Of a stretch of DNA of 64,000 nt, positions 24,727 through 33,266 are shown piece after piece. The stretch's first letter is position 1. The number at the start of each line of letters is the position of its first letter. Under the pieces are notes generated by a model. It was not told where the DNA came from. It saw nothing but the letters and a program-made list of their open reading frames with translations, and searched no databases. Both the position numbers and the translations under genes were made by a program. Source of the DNA: Sphingomonas leidyi (lineage in GTDB: Bacteria > Pseudomonadota > Alphaproteobacteria > Sphingomonadales > Sphingomonadaceae); NCBI RefSeq assembly GCF_011761945.1, contig NZ_JAASQV010000002.1, positions 1,116,001-1,180,000 on the forward strand, in the 5' to 3' direction.

Positions 24727-26022
24727 TTGAATCAGTTTCCGGTCGGCATCTTCGGCGTGATCGCGATCCTCGCCATCGCCTTCCTGCTTTCGTCGAACAA
24801 GCGCGCGATCAACCTGCGCATCGTCGGCGCCGCCTTCCTGCTTCAGGCCGGCATCGCGGCGCTGGTGCTGCGCACGAGCTGGGGCCAGGCGGCGCTGCAC
24901 GGGCTCTCCAACGGCGTCTCCGCGCTGCTGGGCTATGCCGGCGCCGGCACCAGCTTCCTGTTCGGGCCGCTCGCCAAGCCCGAGCTGGGCGGCCAGAGCT
25001 TCGCGATCGCCGCGCTGCCGGTGATCATCTTCTTCGCCGCGCTCGTCTCGATCCTCTATCATCTGGGCGTGATGCAGTTCGTGGTCCGCTGGATCGGCGG
25101 CGCGATCGAGAAGGTGGTGGGTACCACCAAGGTCGAATCGCTGTGCGCGGCGGCGAACATCTTTGTCGGGCAGAGCGAATCGCCGCTGGTGATCCGCCCC
25201 TATCTCGCGCGGCTCACGCCCTCGCAGCTGTTCGCGGTGATGAGCGTCGGCATGGCGGGCGTCGCCGGCACGATCCTCGCCGCCTATGCCAGCCTGCTCG
25301 GGCCGACGGCGCTTCCCTATCTGCTGGCGGCGTCGTTCATGGCGGCGCCGGGCGGCCTGCTGATGGCCAAGATCATCATGCCCGATACGCCGGCGAAGGA
25401 CGGCGAACCGACGCTCGGCGACGCGGCCGAGGACGAGGCGATCCGGATCGCCGAGCACGATATCGAGGAAGAGCGTGCCGCCAACATCATCATGGCTGCG
25501 GCGACCGGGGCGTCGACCGGCGTGAAGATTGCCGTGGCGGTGGGGGCGATGGTGCTCGCCTTCGTGGCGCTGGTGGCGCTCGCCAACGGCCTGCTCGCCG
25601 GGGCCGGCAACTGGGTCTACGAGCTGAGCGGCCATGCCGCCTGGGCGGAGGTCTTCCGGAACCTCAGCTTCCAGAAGATCATCGGCACGGTCTTCGCGCC
25701 GGTCATGTACCTGCTCGGCATCTCCTGGCACGAGGCGACCGCGGCGGGCGGGCTGTTCGGCACCAAGGTCGTGCTCAACGAGTTCGTCGCCTTCATCGAT
25801 CTGGGCGCGATGACCGATCTTGCCCCACGCACCCGGGCGATCATCACCTTCGCGCTGTGCGGCTTCGCCAATTTCAGCTCGATCGCGATCCAGATGGCGG
25901 CGACGGGCAGCCTGGCGCCCAATCAGCGGCCGATGATCGCCAAGCTCGGCATCCGCGCGCTGGTCGCGGGCAGCCTGGCCAATCTGATGGGCGCCGCGCT
26001 GGCGGGGCTGCTGCTCCCCTGA
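24727..26022 (+). CDS. NupC-type concentrative nucleoside transporter
   Basis: A 431-residue inner-membrane protein of the CNT family, which imports nucleosides with protons or sodium. The hallmark FVGQSESPLVIRPYL and the later KVVLNEFVAFIDLG are both present; the region AAPGGLLMAKIIMPDT also fits. About eight to ten membrane segments are visible. The TTG start at 24727 follows GGGGGAA with good spacing and gives the normal short N-terminus before IFGVIAILAIAFL; the frame is open upstream, but that part is Arg-rich and not membrane-like. It diverges from yhhQ with about 240 bp between. Confidence 0.92.
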   Translation: MNQFPVGIFGVIAILAIAFLLSSNKRAINLRIVGAAFLLQAGIAALVLRTSWGQAALHGLSNGVSALLGYAGAGTSFLFGPLAKPELGGQSFAIAALPVIIFFAALVSILYHLGVMQFVVRWIGGAIEKVVGTTKVESLCAAANIFVGQSESPLVIRPYLARLTPSQLFAVMSVGMAGVAGTILAAYASLLGPTALPYLLAASFMAAPGGLLMAKIIMPDTPAKDGEPTLGDAAEDEAIRIAEHDIEEERAANIIMAAATGASTGVKIAVAVGAMVLAFVALVALANGLLAGAGNWVYELSGHAAWAEVFRNLSFQKIIGTVFAPVMYLLGISWHEATAAGGLFGTKVVLNEFVAFIDLGAMTDLAPRTRAIITFALCGFANFSSIAIQMAATGSLAPNQRPMIAKLGIRALVAGSLANLMGAALAGLLLP

Positions 26023-26529
26023 TCCGGTCCGGCCGCGTTAACTTTTTGGTTACCGGCCGCTCGGTAGAGATCGGGTAAATCCGCGGGAACAACGCTGCGC
26101 CGGGGGCGCGCTGGGCCTGCGATAACAACCGACATCGGATGGAGAGCGGGTCGCGCGCCATCGAACGTTCGTGCCGCGTGCTTCGTCGCGGAACGATCGC
26201 CGGATGTGCGCTCTCCAGGCATCTTGCGGGAGTGCTGCGTGACCAGTTTGCTTGCTTCGGGCCCGGACGTTCGTCCGCTGCGCATCCTGCGGCGACCTCC
26301 GCCCACGCCCGGCGAGGAAGCGCTCGGCCGGGTGGGGCGCTGCCTGCAGATCGCCTTCCCCCAGGCCGATGCCGCCGGCCGGCCGGCTCGCCCGCATTTA
26401 CCACGGATCGTTGTGCCTTCGAAACGTTACAGACATCTGACGGACGCATGTTCTCCGCGGGTCACCACCATCACGCCGTCGGAGGCAGACATCCGCACCG
26501 AAATCTCCTTCCAGCCCGAAGTGCCTGTC
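26023..26529. other. 507-bp region without a confident gene
   Basis: No RNA gene or clear repeat is seen. The frame of the downstream PilZ gene is open back to about 26206. A GTG at 26239, 7 bases after GGGAG, could begin a longer protein, but the added 97 residues are Pro/Arg-rich and look non-coding. GTTAACTTTTTGGTTACC at 26037-26054 looks like a promoter-proximal AT-rich patch. Confidence 0.4.
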
Positions 26530-27120
26530 ATGGAACGTCGAATCGACGATCGCTCGAAAATCTCGGTCTACCGGTCCGCAATGCTGCGCTGGGGCGGCTA
26601 TGAGGCGCTTTGCCTGATCCGCAACATCTCGCCCGGCGGCCTGATGGGCAAGCTCCACACCAGCCTGCCGCCCGGCGAGCCGGTGACGGTGGAGATCCGT
26701 TCGGGCAACGCGATCTCCGGGCGCATCGCCTGGTCGGCGGACGGGATGATCGGCGTGCAGTTCGACGATCGCATCGACGTGCTCGAAGTGCTCCATGCCC
26801 CGGTGCATGGCGAGCCGGGGCTCACCCAGCGCATGCCGCGGCTGCGCATCGCCTGTCCGGTAAGCCTGGTGGCCGAGGGCATGCGGGTGAGCGTCACGCT
26901 GGTCGACGTGTCGCAGGGCGGCGTGAAGGTCGAAGCCGATTTCCTGCGCGAGGGCGACGCGGTGACGGTGGGCGTCCATGGGCTCGAGCCGCGCCGCGGC
27001 GTGGTGCGCTGGGCGCATGACGGCCGGGCGGGGATCGGCTTCCTCGTCGCGATCCCCTTCGACACGCTCGCCAAATGGGCGCTCGACCGCCAGGCGGAGC
27101 TGGCCGCGGCCGACGCCTAG
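26530..27120 (+). CDS. Tandem PilZ-domain protein
   Basis: A 196-residue protein made of two PilZ-like halves. The first (about 1-95) has RRIDDR and [11 protein letters not shown]; the second (about 96-190) has QRMPRLRI and [12 protein letters not shown], the RxxxR and D/NxSxxG motifs used to bind cyclic di-GMP. Asn replaces Asp in the first half. It is probably a c-di-GMP receptor acting on motility, surface polysaccharide or the cell cycle; no partner is adjacent. The start is uncertain: ATG at 26530 lacks a clear ribosome-binding site, and upstream GTG codons at 26521 and 26239 are in frame. Its TAG shares the CTAG at 27117-27120 with the stop of the convergent hbd gene. Confidence 0.82.
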   Translation: MERRIDDRSKISVYRSAMLRWGGYEALCLIRNISPGGLMGKLHTSLPPGEPVTVEIRSGNAISGRIAWSADGMIGVQFDDRIDVLEVLHAPVHGEPGLTQRMPRLRIACPVSLVAEGMRVSVTLVDVSQGGVKVEADFLREGDAVTVGVHGLEPRRGVVRWAHDGRAGIGFLVAIPFDTLAKWALDRQAELAAADA

Positions 27121-27986
27121 CGCGTCGGCACCGGCTCCGGGCCCGTATAGTCGTAGAAGCCGCGCTTGGTCTTGCGGCCGTACCAGCCGGCTTCGACATA
27201 TTTCACCAGCAGCGGCGCCGGGCGGAACTTGGGGTCGCCCGTGCCCTCGAACAGCACGCGGGTGATCTCGAGGCAGGTGTCGAGCCCGATGAAGTCGGCG
27301 AGCGTGAAGGGCCCCATCGGATGGTTGAGGCCGAGCTGGCACGCCGCGTCGATGTCCGGGATCGTCGCAACGCCTTCGCCCAGCGCGAAACAGGCTTCGT
27401 TGAGCATCGGCATCAGCACGCGATTGACGATGAAGCCCGGGGCATCGTTGGCATGGACGATGCGCTTGCCGAGCGACTGGCCAAAGGCTTCGACGGCGGC
27501 GACGGTGCCGTCCGAGGTCGCCAGGCCGCGGATCAGCTCGATCAGGCCCATCACCGGTACCGGGTTGAAGAAATGCACGCCCATGAACCGGCCGGCGTCG
27601 GGCGCGGCCTGGGCGAGGCGGGTGATCGGGATCGACGACGTGTTGCTGGCCAGGATCGCCTGCGGGCCCAGCACCTTGCCGACGGCCTCGAAGATCTGGC
27701 GCTTGATCGCCTCCCGCTCGGTCGCGGCCTCGACGACCAGGTCGCAGGGCGCGAAGGCGTCGGTGCCGCCGACGCAGGCGATCCGGCCGAGCGCGGCTTC
27801 GGCATCGGCGGCGGCGATCTTCTCCTTCTCCACGGCCCGGGCGAGCTGCCTGGCGATCCCGGCCTTGCCCGCCTCGGCCCGCGCCTGGTCGACGTCCGAG
27901 AGCAGCACGGCATAGCCCGCCTGTGCCGAAACCTGCGCGATGCCCGCGCCCATCTGCCCCGCACCGATCACGCCAACCGTCTTCAT
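27117..27986 (-). CDS. hbd: 3-hydroxybutyryl-CoA (3-hydroxyacyl-CoA) dehydrogenase
   Basis: A 289-residue NAD(P)-dependent dehydrogenase that interconverts 3-hydroxyacyl-CoA and 3-oxoacyl-CoA. The Rossmann motif [15 protein letters not shown] is at 4-18. [11 protein letters not shown] contains the conserved Asn-Thr-Ser, and [15 protein letters not shown] holds the catalytic histidine and the NPVP motif. The C-terminal domain has [14 protein letters not shown] and [10 protein letters not shown]. Single-domain length fits Hbd/PaaH-type enzymes rather than FadB fusions. It could act in butanoate or phenylacetate breakdown, or feed short hydroxyacyl-CoA into the PHA pathway whose synthase is encoded at 50307. 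The stop overlaps that of the PilZ gene. Confidence 0.93.
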   Translation of the reverse strand: MKTVGVIGAGQMGAGIAQVSAQAGYAVLLSDVDQARAEAGKAGIARQLARAVEKEKIAAADAEAALGRIACVGGTDAFAPCDLVVEAATEREAIKRQIFEAVGKVLGPQAILASNTSSIPITRLAQAAPDAGRFMGVHFFNPVPVMGLIELIRGLATSDGTVAAVEAFGQSLGKRIVHANDAPGFIVNRVLMPMLNEACFALGEGVATIPDIDAACQLGLNHPMGPFTLADFIGLDTCLEITRVLFEGTGDPKFRPAPLLVKYVEAGWYGRKTKRGFYDYTGPEPVPTR

Positions 27987-28047
27987 CTCAGTCTCCTTCG
28001 TCGCTCGCTCCTACCGGGAGATTGGCGAATCGGCTAGGCTGCGCGAC

Positions 28048-29058
28048 ATGCTGATGCTCGCGCTCCTCGTCGCCCTTGCGGACGATCCGCAACCCGGTGC
28101 CCTCAAGCTCTACGGCGACTGGGCCGTGGCCTGCGACAACACCCATCGCTGCGAGATGACTTCGCTCTATCCGCCCGACGGCCCGTCCGATGCGGACGCC
28201 GACTATCAGGCCACTGCGTCGCTGACCCGTGCCGCCGGGCCCGAAGGCAGCTTCGCCGTCGAACTCTATCCGGCCAACACCGTGAAGGGCCGCGTCTCGG
28301 TGCGCGTCGACGACGTGCCGGTGGCAAGCGTCCCGGCCAATGCGGCGGGCGACACGGTGACGCTGGCCGCGGCGGACTCGGCCCGGCTGGCCGCTGCGAT
28401 GGCGAACGGCAAGCGGCTCACCCTCACCGACGCTTCGGGCAAGCTCGTCGCCCGCATCTCGCTCGCCGGCTCCTCGGCGGCGCTTCGTCACATCGATGCC
28501 GACCAGGGCCGCGCCGGCACCGTCACCGCGGCGGTTGCCAAGGGTGCCAGGGCCGCGAGCGCCGTTCCCGGCGCCCCCGTCCTGCCGCGCATCGCCGCCC
28601 TGCGGCCCTCGGGCGCGGCGGCGGCGCTCCCGCCGGCCCTGCGCGCCAGCCTCGAGCAACAGGGCGGCTGCAACGACTGGTATGAAGGTACGGAGAGCAG
28701 GCCCGAGACCCAGCTTCATGCCCTGGGCGGCGGCAAGACGCTGGTGCTGATTCCCTGCGGCGCCGGCGCCTATAACTATAACAGCCTGGCCTTCATCCTG
28801 TCCGGCGGCAAGGCAGTCGAGGCCGGCTTCGACCTTTCCTCGGGCGAGGGCGAGGGCAATGCGCTGGTCAATGCCGGCTGGGACAAGGGCGTGCTCTCCA
28901 GCTACTATAAGGGGCGCGGCGTCGGCGATTGCGGCCTCGGCGCCAGCTATGTGTGGGACGGAACCCGCTTCCGGCTGATCGAGATGCGGATGATGGACGA
29001 ATGCCGCGGTTCGACCAACTGGCTCACGGTCTGGCGCGCAGAACCCGTGTTCCGCTGA
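28048..29058 (+). CDS. DUF1176-family protein
   Basis: A 336-residue protein resembling the DUF1176 family of proteobacterial exported proteins of unknown function. The N-terminus [15 protein letters not shown] is a very short signal-like segment. [21 protein letters not shown] carries the paired cysteines usual in the family; later cysteines occur in [24 protein letters not shown] and DECRGSTNW, suggesting disulfides in the periplasm. The ATG at 28048 was chosen; a second ATG two codons on is possible. It diverges from hbd with about 60 bp between and precedes argB by 43 bp. Its function cannot be given. Confidence 0.8.
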   Translation: MLMLALLVALADDPQPGALKLYGDWAVACDNTHRCEMTSLYPPDGPSDADADYQATASLTRAAGPEGSFAVELYPANTVKGRVSVRVDDVPVASVPANAAGDTVTLAAADSARLAAAMANGKRLTLTDASGKLVARISLAGSSAALRHIDADQGRAGTVTAAVAKGARAASAVPGAPVLPRIAALRPSGAAAALPPALRASLEQQGGCNDWYEGTESRPETQLHALGGGKTLVLIPCGAGAYNYNSLAFILSGGKAVEAGFDLSSGEGEGNALVNAGWDKGVLSSYYKGRGVGDCGLGASYVWDGTRFRLIEMRMMDECRGSTNWLTVWRAEPVFR

Positions 29059-29101
29059 GCGACAAGTTGCGGGGCGGGCTCGCCGGCCCTATGGGCCGCG
29101 C

Positions 29102-29998
29102 ATGACCAACGCCCCCGATCCCGCGCTGCTCGCCAAGGCCGAAACGCTCGTCGAGGCGCTGCCCTATCTGCAGCGCTATGCCGGCGCGACCTTCGTGGTG
29201 AAATATGGCGGCCACGCGATGGGCGATCCCGAGTTGCAGCGCGACTTCGCCGAGGACGTGGTGCTGCTCAAGGCAGTGGGGATCAACCCGATCGTCGTTC
29301 ATGGCGGCGGCCCGCAGATCGGCGCGATGCTCAAGCGGCTCGGTGTCGAATCGAACTTTGTCGGCGGGCTCCGGGTGACCGATTCCGAAACCGCGAAGAT
29401 CGCGGAGATGGTCCTGGCCGGATCGATCAACAAGGAGATCGTCAGCTGGATCGGCGCCGCGGGCGGCCGCGCGGTCGGCATCTCGGGCAAGGATGCCGGG
29501 CTCGTCACCGCCGAGAAGGTGACCGGGCGCGAGGCCGATCCGCTCCAGGGCATCGAGCGCCATGTCGACCTGGGCTTTGTGGGCGAGCCGACCGGGGTCA
29601 ATCCGGCGATCCTGCATTCGCTGGCGGCGCAGGGCTTCATTCCCGTGGTCGCGCCGATCGCGCTGGGCGCGGACGGCCACACCTACAACATCAACGCCGA
29701 TACCATGGCGGGCGCGATCGCCAGCGCCTGCGGCGCCTCGCGCTTCTTCCTGCTGACCGACGTGGCGGGCGTGCTCGACAAGTCGGGCGAGCTGATGACC
29801 GATCTCGATCCGGCGCGGATCGCCGCGCTCAAGGCGGACGGCACGATCAAGGGCGGCATGATCCCCAAGGTCGAGACGTGCGTGAACGCAGTCGAGCAGG
29901 GCGTGGATGCCGCGGTGATCCTCGACGGCCGCGTCCCGCACGCGATGCTGCTCGAGATCTTCACCCGGCGCGGCGCCGGCACGCTGGTCCACGCCTGA
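29102..29998 (+). CDS. argB: Acetylglutamate kinase
   Basis: A 298-residue enzyme that phosphorylates N-acetylglutamate in the second step of arginine biosynthesis. [12 protein letters not shown] (about 31-42) has the phosphate-binding lysine and glycine pair. [14 protein letters not shown] and [16 protein letters not shown] follow, and [15 protein letters not shown] and [13 protein letters not shown] hold the ATP and acetylglutamate contacts. The N-terminal helix ([19 protein letters not shown]) is the kind found in arginine-inhibited hexameric enzymes, so feedback control is likely. The ATG has no strong ribosome-binding site. Other arg genes are absent from the window. Confidence 0.97.
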   Translation: MTNAPDPALLAKAETLVEALPYLQRYAGATFVVKYGGHAMGDPELQRDFAEDVVLLKAVGINPIVVHGGGPQIGAMLKRLGVESNFVGGLRVTDSETAKIAEMVLAGSINKEIVSWIGAAGGRAVGISGKDAGLVTAEKVTGREADPLQGIERHVDLGFVGEPTGVNPAILHSLAAQGFIPVVAPIALGADGHTYNINADTMAGAIASACGASRFFLLTDVAGVLDKSGELMTDLDPARIAALKADGTIKGGMIPKVETCVNAVEQGVDAAVILDGRVPHAMLLEIFTRRGAGTLVHA

Positions 29999-30063
29999 TC
30001 CGGCTCGGCGCGCCGGCGATCGGGCCGGGCGCCTGGCCCGAAGCGCAGGTGCTTTCCTTCGCT

Positions 30064-30084
30064 ATCCCTGGCGAAAGCCGGGAT
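30064..30084. repeat. Short palindromic intergenic element
   Basis: ATCCCTGGC-GAAA-GCCGGGAT: imperfect 9-bp arms around GAAA, between argB and the small gene at 30135. The layout resembles the dispersed CCCGCGAAAGCGGG-type palindromes common in proteobacterial genomes; a related larger one lies at 56681-56714. Confidence 0.4.
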
Positions 30085-30134
30085 GGCGGGGTTGGCCGAT
30101 TGAGTCGCGACCCCCAGGCCCCGAGGAGGACGAA

Positions 30135-30398
30135 ATGAGCGAGCGCAACCACTTCGAAGACGAAAACAGAGCCCTGGCGCTGAGCGCGCTCACGCTGGTG
30201 AAGACGTTGATGAACGCTCTCGAAAGGAAAGGCGTGCTCGATGGCGGCGAGATCGACGCCGTCGTCGAGGAGTCGCTCGTGGCGCTGGAGTATCGGCACC
30301 AGGATGCGGCAACCGGCCTTGCGCGCCGGATAGTCGAGGCGATCGCAGTGATGCGCTCCGGCCATCTGCCCGGCCAGCCGCCCAAGGGGCTGGTATAG
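30135..30398 (+). CDS. Small conserved-looking protein of unknown function
   Basis: An 87-residue soluble protein without signal or membrane segments. It is mostly helical (LALSALTLVKTLMNALERKGVL, then EIDAVVEESLVALEYR) and ends in a Pro/Gly tail. The ATG at 30135 is supported by a near-ideal AGGAGG at 30124-30129, the best ribosome-binding sequence in this region, which argues that the gene is real. I do not recognise the family. It stands between argB and yggT. Confidence 0.65.
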   Translation: MSERNHFEDENRALALSALTLVKTLMNALERKGVLDGGEIDAVVEESLVALEYRHQDAATGLARRIVEAIAVMRSGHLPGQPPKGLV

Positions 30399-30509
30399 CG
30401 GGAGCGGCTTCCCGCGAAGGAACGCCAACTGCGGTGCGGCAAGCGCGCCGGGGTTGTTGCGGGGCGCCGCATTCCCTAATCTGTGTCGCAAGAGACCTCG
30501 GAGAGCGCA

Positions 30510-30824
30510 TTGATCCCCTTCCTACTCATGATCCTCGACATCATCGGCTTCCTGTTGTCGGCGTTGAGCATCGTCATCGTCGTCCAGGCGATCCTGTCGT
30601 GGCTGATCGTGTTCAACGTGATCAACCTCTACAACGAGTTCGTCCGCTCGGTCTGGCAGGCGCTCGAAGTGATCACCCGGCCGATCTATCGCCCGATCCG
30701 CAGGATCCTGCCGGATTTCGGCGCGCTCGACCTGAGCCCGCTGGTGGCGCTGCTGATCATCTACATCCTCAACAACTTCGTCCTGCCGACGCTCGCCGCG
30801 CAGCTGGCCGCCACGGCCTATTGA
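30510..30824 (+). CDS. yggT: YggT-family membrane protein
   Basis: A 104-residue protein with two hydrophobic regions (about 3-28 and 78-98) separated by VITRPIYRPIRRILP, the conserved amphipathic segment of the YggT family. The family is linked to osmotic stress and, in some bacteria, to membrane-protein placement and division. The TTG at 30510 was chosen because GGAGAG lies just upstream and the resulting start fits the family length; an in-frame GTG at 30483 would add nine polar residues. It is followed 7 bp later by yggU, the usual neighbour. Confidence 0.87.
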   Translation: MIPFLLMILDIIGFLLSALSIVIVVQAILSWLIVFNVINLYNEFVRSVWQALEVITRPIYRPIRRILPDFGALDLSPLVALLIIYILNNFVLPTLAAQLAATAY

Positions 30825-30831
30825 GGCCGGG

Positions 30832-31140
30832 ATGCCGGCCTGGCGGCGCGTTGCGGACGGGATCGAGATCGCCGTCCGGGTGACGCCGCGCGCGTCGCGC
30901 AATGCCTTTGCGGCGGGCACCGGCGAGCATTTCGCCGCCCGGCTTGCCGCGCCGCCGGTGGAAGGCGCGGCCAACGCCGCGCTGGTGCCGCTGGTGGCTG
31001 GTGCCTTCGGGGTGCCGAAGCGCGCCGTGACGCTGATCGCCGGGGATATGGCACGGCACAAGCGGCTTCGCGTGGAAGGCGATCCCGCGGCGCTGGAAGA
31101 TATCGCGCACAGGCTCTATGGCGGGCCGCATGACGGCTGA
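30832..31140 (+). CDS. yggU: DUF167/YggU-family protein
   Basis: A 102-residue small alpha/beta protein. [34 protein letters not shown] and [13 protein letters not shown] are the conserved blocks of the DUF167 family. No enzymatic function is known for it. It starts 7 bp after yggT, and its end overlaps the start of folD by 11 bp, so the three form one transcript. The yggT-yggU pairing is widely conserved. Confidence 0.9.
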   Translation: MPAWRRVADGIEIAVRVTPRASRNAFAAGTGEHFAARLAAPPVEGAANAALVPLVAGAFGVPKRAVTLIAGDMARHKRLRVEGDPAALEDIAHRLYGGPHDG

Positions 31141-32005
31141 GATCATCGACGGCAAGGCGTTCGCCGCGGGCCTGCGCGCCCGCGTGGCGGAACTGGTTCC
31201 CGCATTTCGCGAGAAGGCCGGCCGCGCGCCCGGGCTCGCCGTGGTGCTGGTCGGCGAGGATCCGGCCTCGGCGGTCTATGTGCGCTCCAAGGGCAAGCAG
31301 ACGCGCGAGGCGGGGATGGAGGGCTTCGAGCACAAGCTCGGCGCCGACACCACCCAGGCGACGCTGATCGCGCTGGTCGACAAGCTCAATGCCGATCCCG
31401 AGGTGGACGGCATCCTCGTCCAGCTGCCGCTGCCCGGGCATATCGACGAGCAGGCGGTGCTCACCCGGATCGATCCGGACAAGGATGTCGACGGCTTCCA
31501 CCCGGTCAATGCCGGGCGGCTGGCGACCGGGCTGCAGGGCTTCGTGCCCTGCACGCCGCTCGGCTGCCTGATGCTGCTCGAGGACAGGCTGGGCGATTTG
31601 AGCGGGCTCGACGCGGTGGTGATCGGCCGCTCCAACATCGTCGGCAAGCCGATGGCGGCGCTGCTCACCCGGGCGAGCGCGACGGTGACGCTCGTCCATT
31701 CCAGGACGCGCAACCTGCCGCATTACCTCAAGCACGCCGACATCGTCGTCGCCGCGGTGGGCCGCGCCCATTTCGTCAAGGGCGAGTGGCTGAAGCCGGG
31801 GGCGACGGTGATCGACGTCGGCATCAACCGGACGGACGAGGGCCTGGTGGGCGATGTCGATTTCGACAGTGCGGCGAGCGTGGCGGGCGCGATCACGCCG
31901 GTGCCCGGCGGGGTGGGGCCGATGACGATCGCGTGCCTGCTGCGCAACACCCTGGTTGCCGCGCACCGCAATGCGGGCGTGCCGCTGGCAAAGGGCGCGA
32001 TATGA
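31130..32005 (+). CDS. folD: Bifunctional methylenetetrahydrofolate dehydrogenase/cyclohydrolase
   Basis: A 291-residue enzyme that converts 5,10-methylene-THF to 10-formyl-THF in one-carbon metabolism. The active-site pair Tyr50 and Lys54 lies in [26 protein letters not shown] and [13 protein letters not shown] are the substrate-binding segments; [17 protein letters not shown] binds NADP, and [18 protein letters not shown] closes the domain. The ATG at 31130 lies inside the yggU end, showing translational coupling. The TGA overlaps the ATG of the next gene (ATGA). Confidence 0.97.
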   Translation: MTAEIIDGKAFAAGLRARVAELVPAFREKAGRAPGLAVVLVGEDPASAVYVRSKGKQTREAGMEGFEHKLGADTTQATLIALVDKLNADPEVDGILVQLPLPGHIDEQAVLTRIDPDKDVDGFHPVNAGRLATGLQGFVPCTPLGCLMLLEDRLGDLSGLDAVVIGRSNIVGKPMAALLTRASATVTLVHSRTRNLPHYLKHADIVVAAVGRAHFVKGEWLKPGATVIDVGINRTDEGLVGDVDFDSAASVAGAITPVPGGVGPMTIACLLRNTLVAAHRNAGVPLAKGAI

Positions 32006-32613
32006 TCCTGGCCGCGCTGATCCTCCAGGCCGCCGCGCCGCCGAGCGCGGTCGATGCCGAGCGCGCGTTCAACGCCGCGGCGCAGGCCAAGGGCCAGTGG
32101 ACGGCGTTCCGCGCGTTCGCGGCCGAGGATGCGACGATGTTCGTGCCGCAGCCCGTGCAGGCGCAGGCATGGCTCAAGGATCGCAAGGATCCGCCGAAGT
32201 CGATCGAATGGTGGCCGATCGAAAGCCATGTCTCGTGCGACGGCAAGTTTGCGGTGAACACCGGCGGGTGGAAGCTACCCGAGGGCAGGGTCGGCTTCTT
32301 CAGCACCGTATGGCGGCGCGAGGCCGAGGGCGGCTGGAAATGGACCGTCGATAGCGGCGAACTGCTCGAGACTGCGCGGCATCGCCCCGCCGAACCGAAT
32401 CTGCGCCGCGCTTCCTGTGCGGGAAAACCGGTGCAGCCGCCGCGGTTCGGCTATCGCGAAGGACCAAGCGAGAGCGGCGCCTCGCCCGACGGGACGCTCG
32501 CCTGGCATTGGCACGTGTCGTCGAGCGGCGCGCGCCGGTTCCTCGCCTGGATCTGGGACGGCAAGGCCCTGGTGCAGGTGATCGACGACAAGATCGCGGC
32601 ATCCGGCAAATGA
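32002..32613 (+). CDS. Exported protein of unknown function, possibly SnoaL/NTF2-like
   Basis: A 203-residue protein with a short N-terminal hydrophobic stretch ([14 protein letters not shown]) that could be a signal. [18 protein letters not shown] and the tryptophan-rich [20 protein letters not shown] suggest a DUF4440/SnoaL-like small-molecule-binding fold, but no catalytic residues stand out. The start overlaps the folD stop and its own TGA overlaps the marC start (ATGA on both sides), so it is translated in series with them. An open frame beginning at 31786 in the same phase is only the folD shadow. Function unknown. Confidence 0.7.
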   Translation: MILAALILQAAAPPSAVDAERAFNAAAQAKGQWTAFRAFAAEDATMFVPQPVQAQAWLKDRKDPPKSIEWWPIESHVSCDGKFAVNTGGWKLPEGRVGFFSTVWRREAEGGWKWTVDSGELLETARHRPAEPNLRRASCAGKPVQPPRFGYREGPSESGASPDGTLAWHWHVSSSGARRFLAWIWDGKALVQVIDDKIAASGK

Positions 32614-33251
32614 TCGAGCTCTTCATCTCCGCCTTCGTCACCTTCTTCGTGGTGATCGATCCGCCGGGCTGCGCGCCGATCTTCGCGGGGCTCACCGCCG
32701 GCACCAGCGCGGTGCATCGCCGGGCGATGGCGGTGCGCGCGGTGGTGGTTGCCGCGGTCATCCTGTTCGGCTTCGCGCTGTTCGGCGAGGTGCTGTTGCG
32801 GGCGCTCGGCATCAGCCTCAACGCCTTCAAGATCGCCGGCGGCATCATGCTGTTCCTGATCGCGCTCGAAATGGTGTTCGAGAAGCGCACCGAGCGGCGC
32901 GAGGACCGGGCCGAAAAGGTGAAGGCCAGCGAGCCGACCGACATCTCGATCTTCCCCATGGCGATGCCGATGATCGCCGGCCCCGGCTCGATCGCCTCGG
33001 TGATGCTGCTGATGTCGCAGAACAACGGTTTCGAGCGCACGACGGTGGTGCTCGCGGCGATGGCGGCGATCCTGCTGCTCACCATGCTGGCGCTGCTCGC
33101 GGCCGGCCCGCTGATGCGGGTGGTCGGCGCGAAGATCGAGGCGGTGGTGTCGCGGTTGCTCGGCGTGCTGCTGGGGGCGCTGGCGGTGCAGTTCGTGATC
33201 GACGGGATCAGCGCCGCGCTGGTCGCCGGGCGGGCGGCGACGGGGCATTGA
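32610..33251 (+). CDS. MarC-family integral membrane protein
   Basis: A 213-residue protein with about six membrane segments of the MarC family. The N-terminal FVVIDPPGCAPIFAGLT matches the family's DP-x-G-x-xP block, and IFPMAMPMIAGPGSI is the second conserved Pro-Gly-rich block. The polar loop ERREDRAEKVKASEPTD lies between the halves. Despite the name, MarC proteins are not shown to cause antibiotic resistance, and their role is unknown. The start overlaps the preceding stop. It converges on the membrane protein gene at 33267, with 15 bp between. Confidence 0.9.
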   Translation: MIELFISAFVTFFVVIDPPGCAPIFAGLTAGTSAVHRRAMAVRAVVVAAVILFGFALFGEVLLRALGISLNAFKIAGGIMLFLIALEMVFEKRTERREDRAEKVKASEPTDISIFPMAMPMIAGPGSIASVMLLMSQNNGFERTTVVLAAMAAILLLTMLALLAAGPLMRVVGAKIEAVVSRLLGVLLGALAVQFVIDGISAALVAGRAATGH

Positions 33252-33266
33252 AGCTCCGGAAGGGGC

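Noticed and set aside
26037..26054. CtrA-like site GTTAACTTTTTGGTTACC
   Set aside because: Spacing is 8 instead of 7 and the second half reads TTAC rather than TTAA; evidence is too weak.
26050..26397. Minus-strand frame of 115 codons in the gap before PilZ
   Set aside because: No ribosome-binding site and Arg/Ser/Pro-rich composition without domain features.
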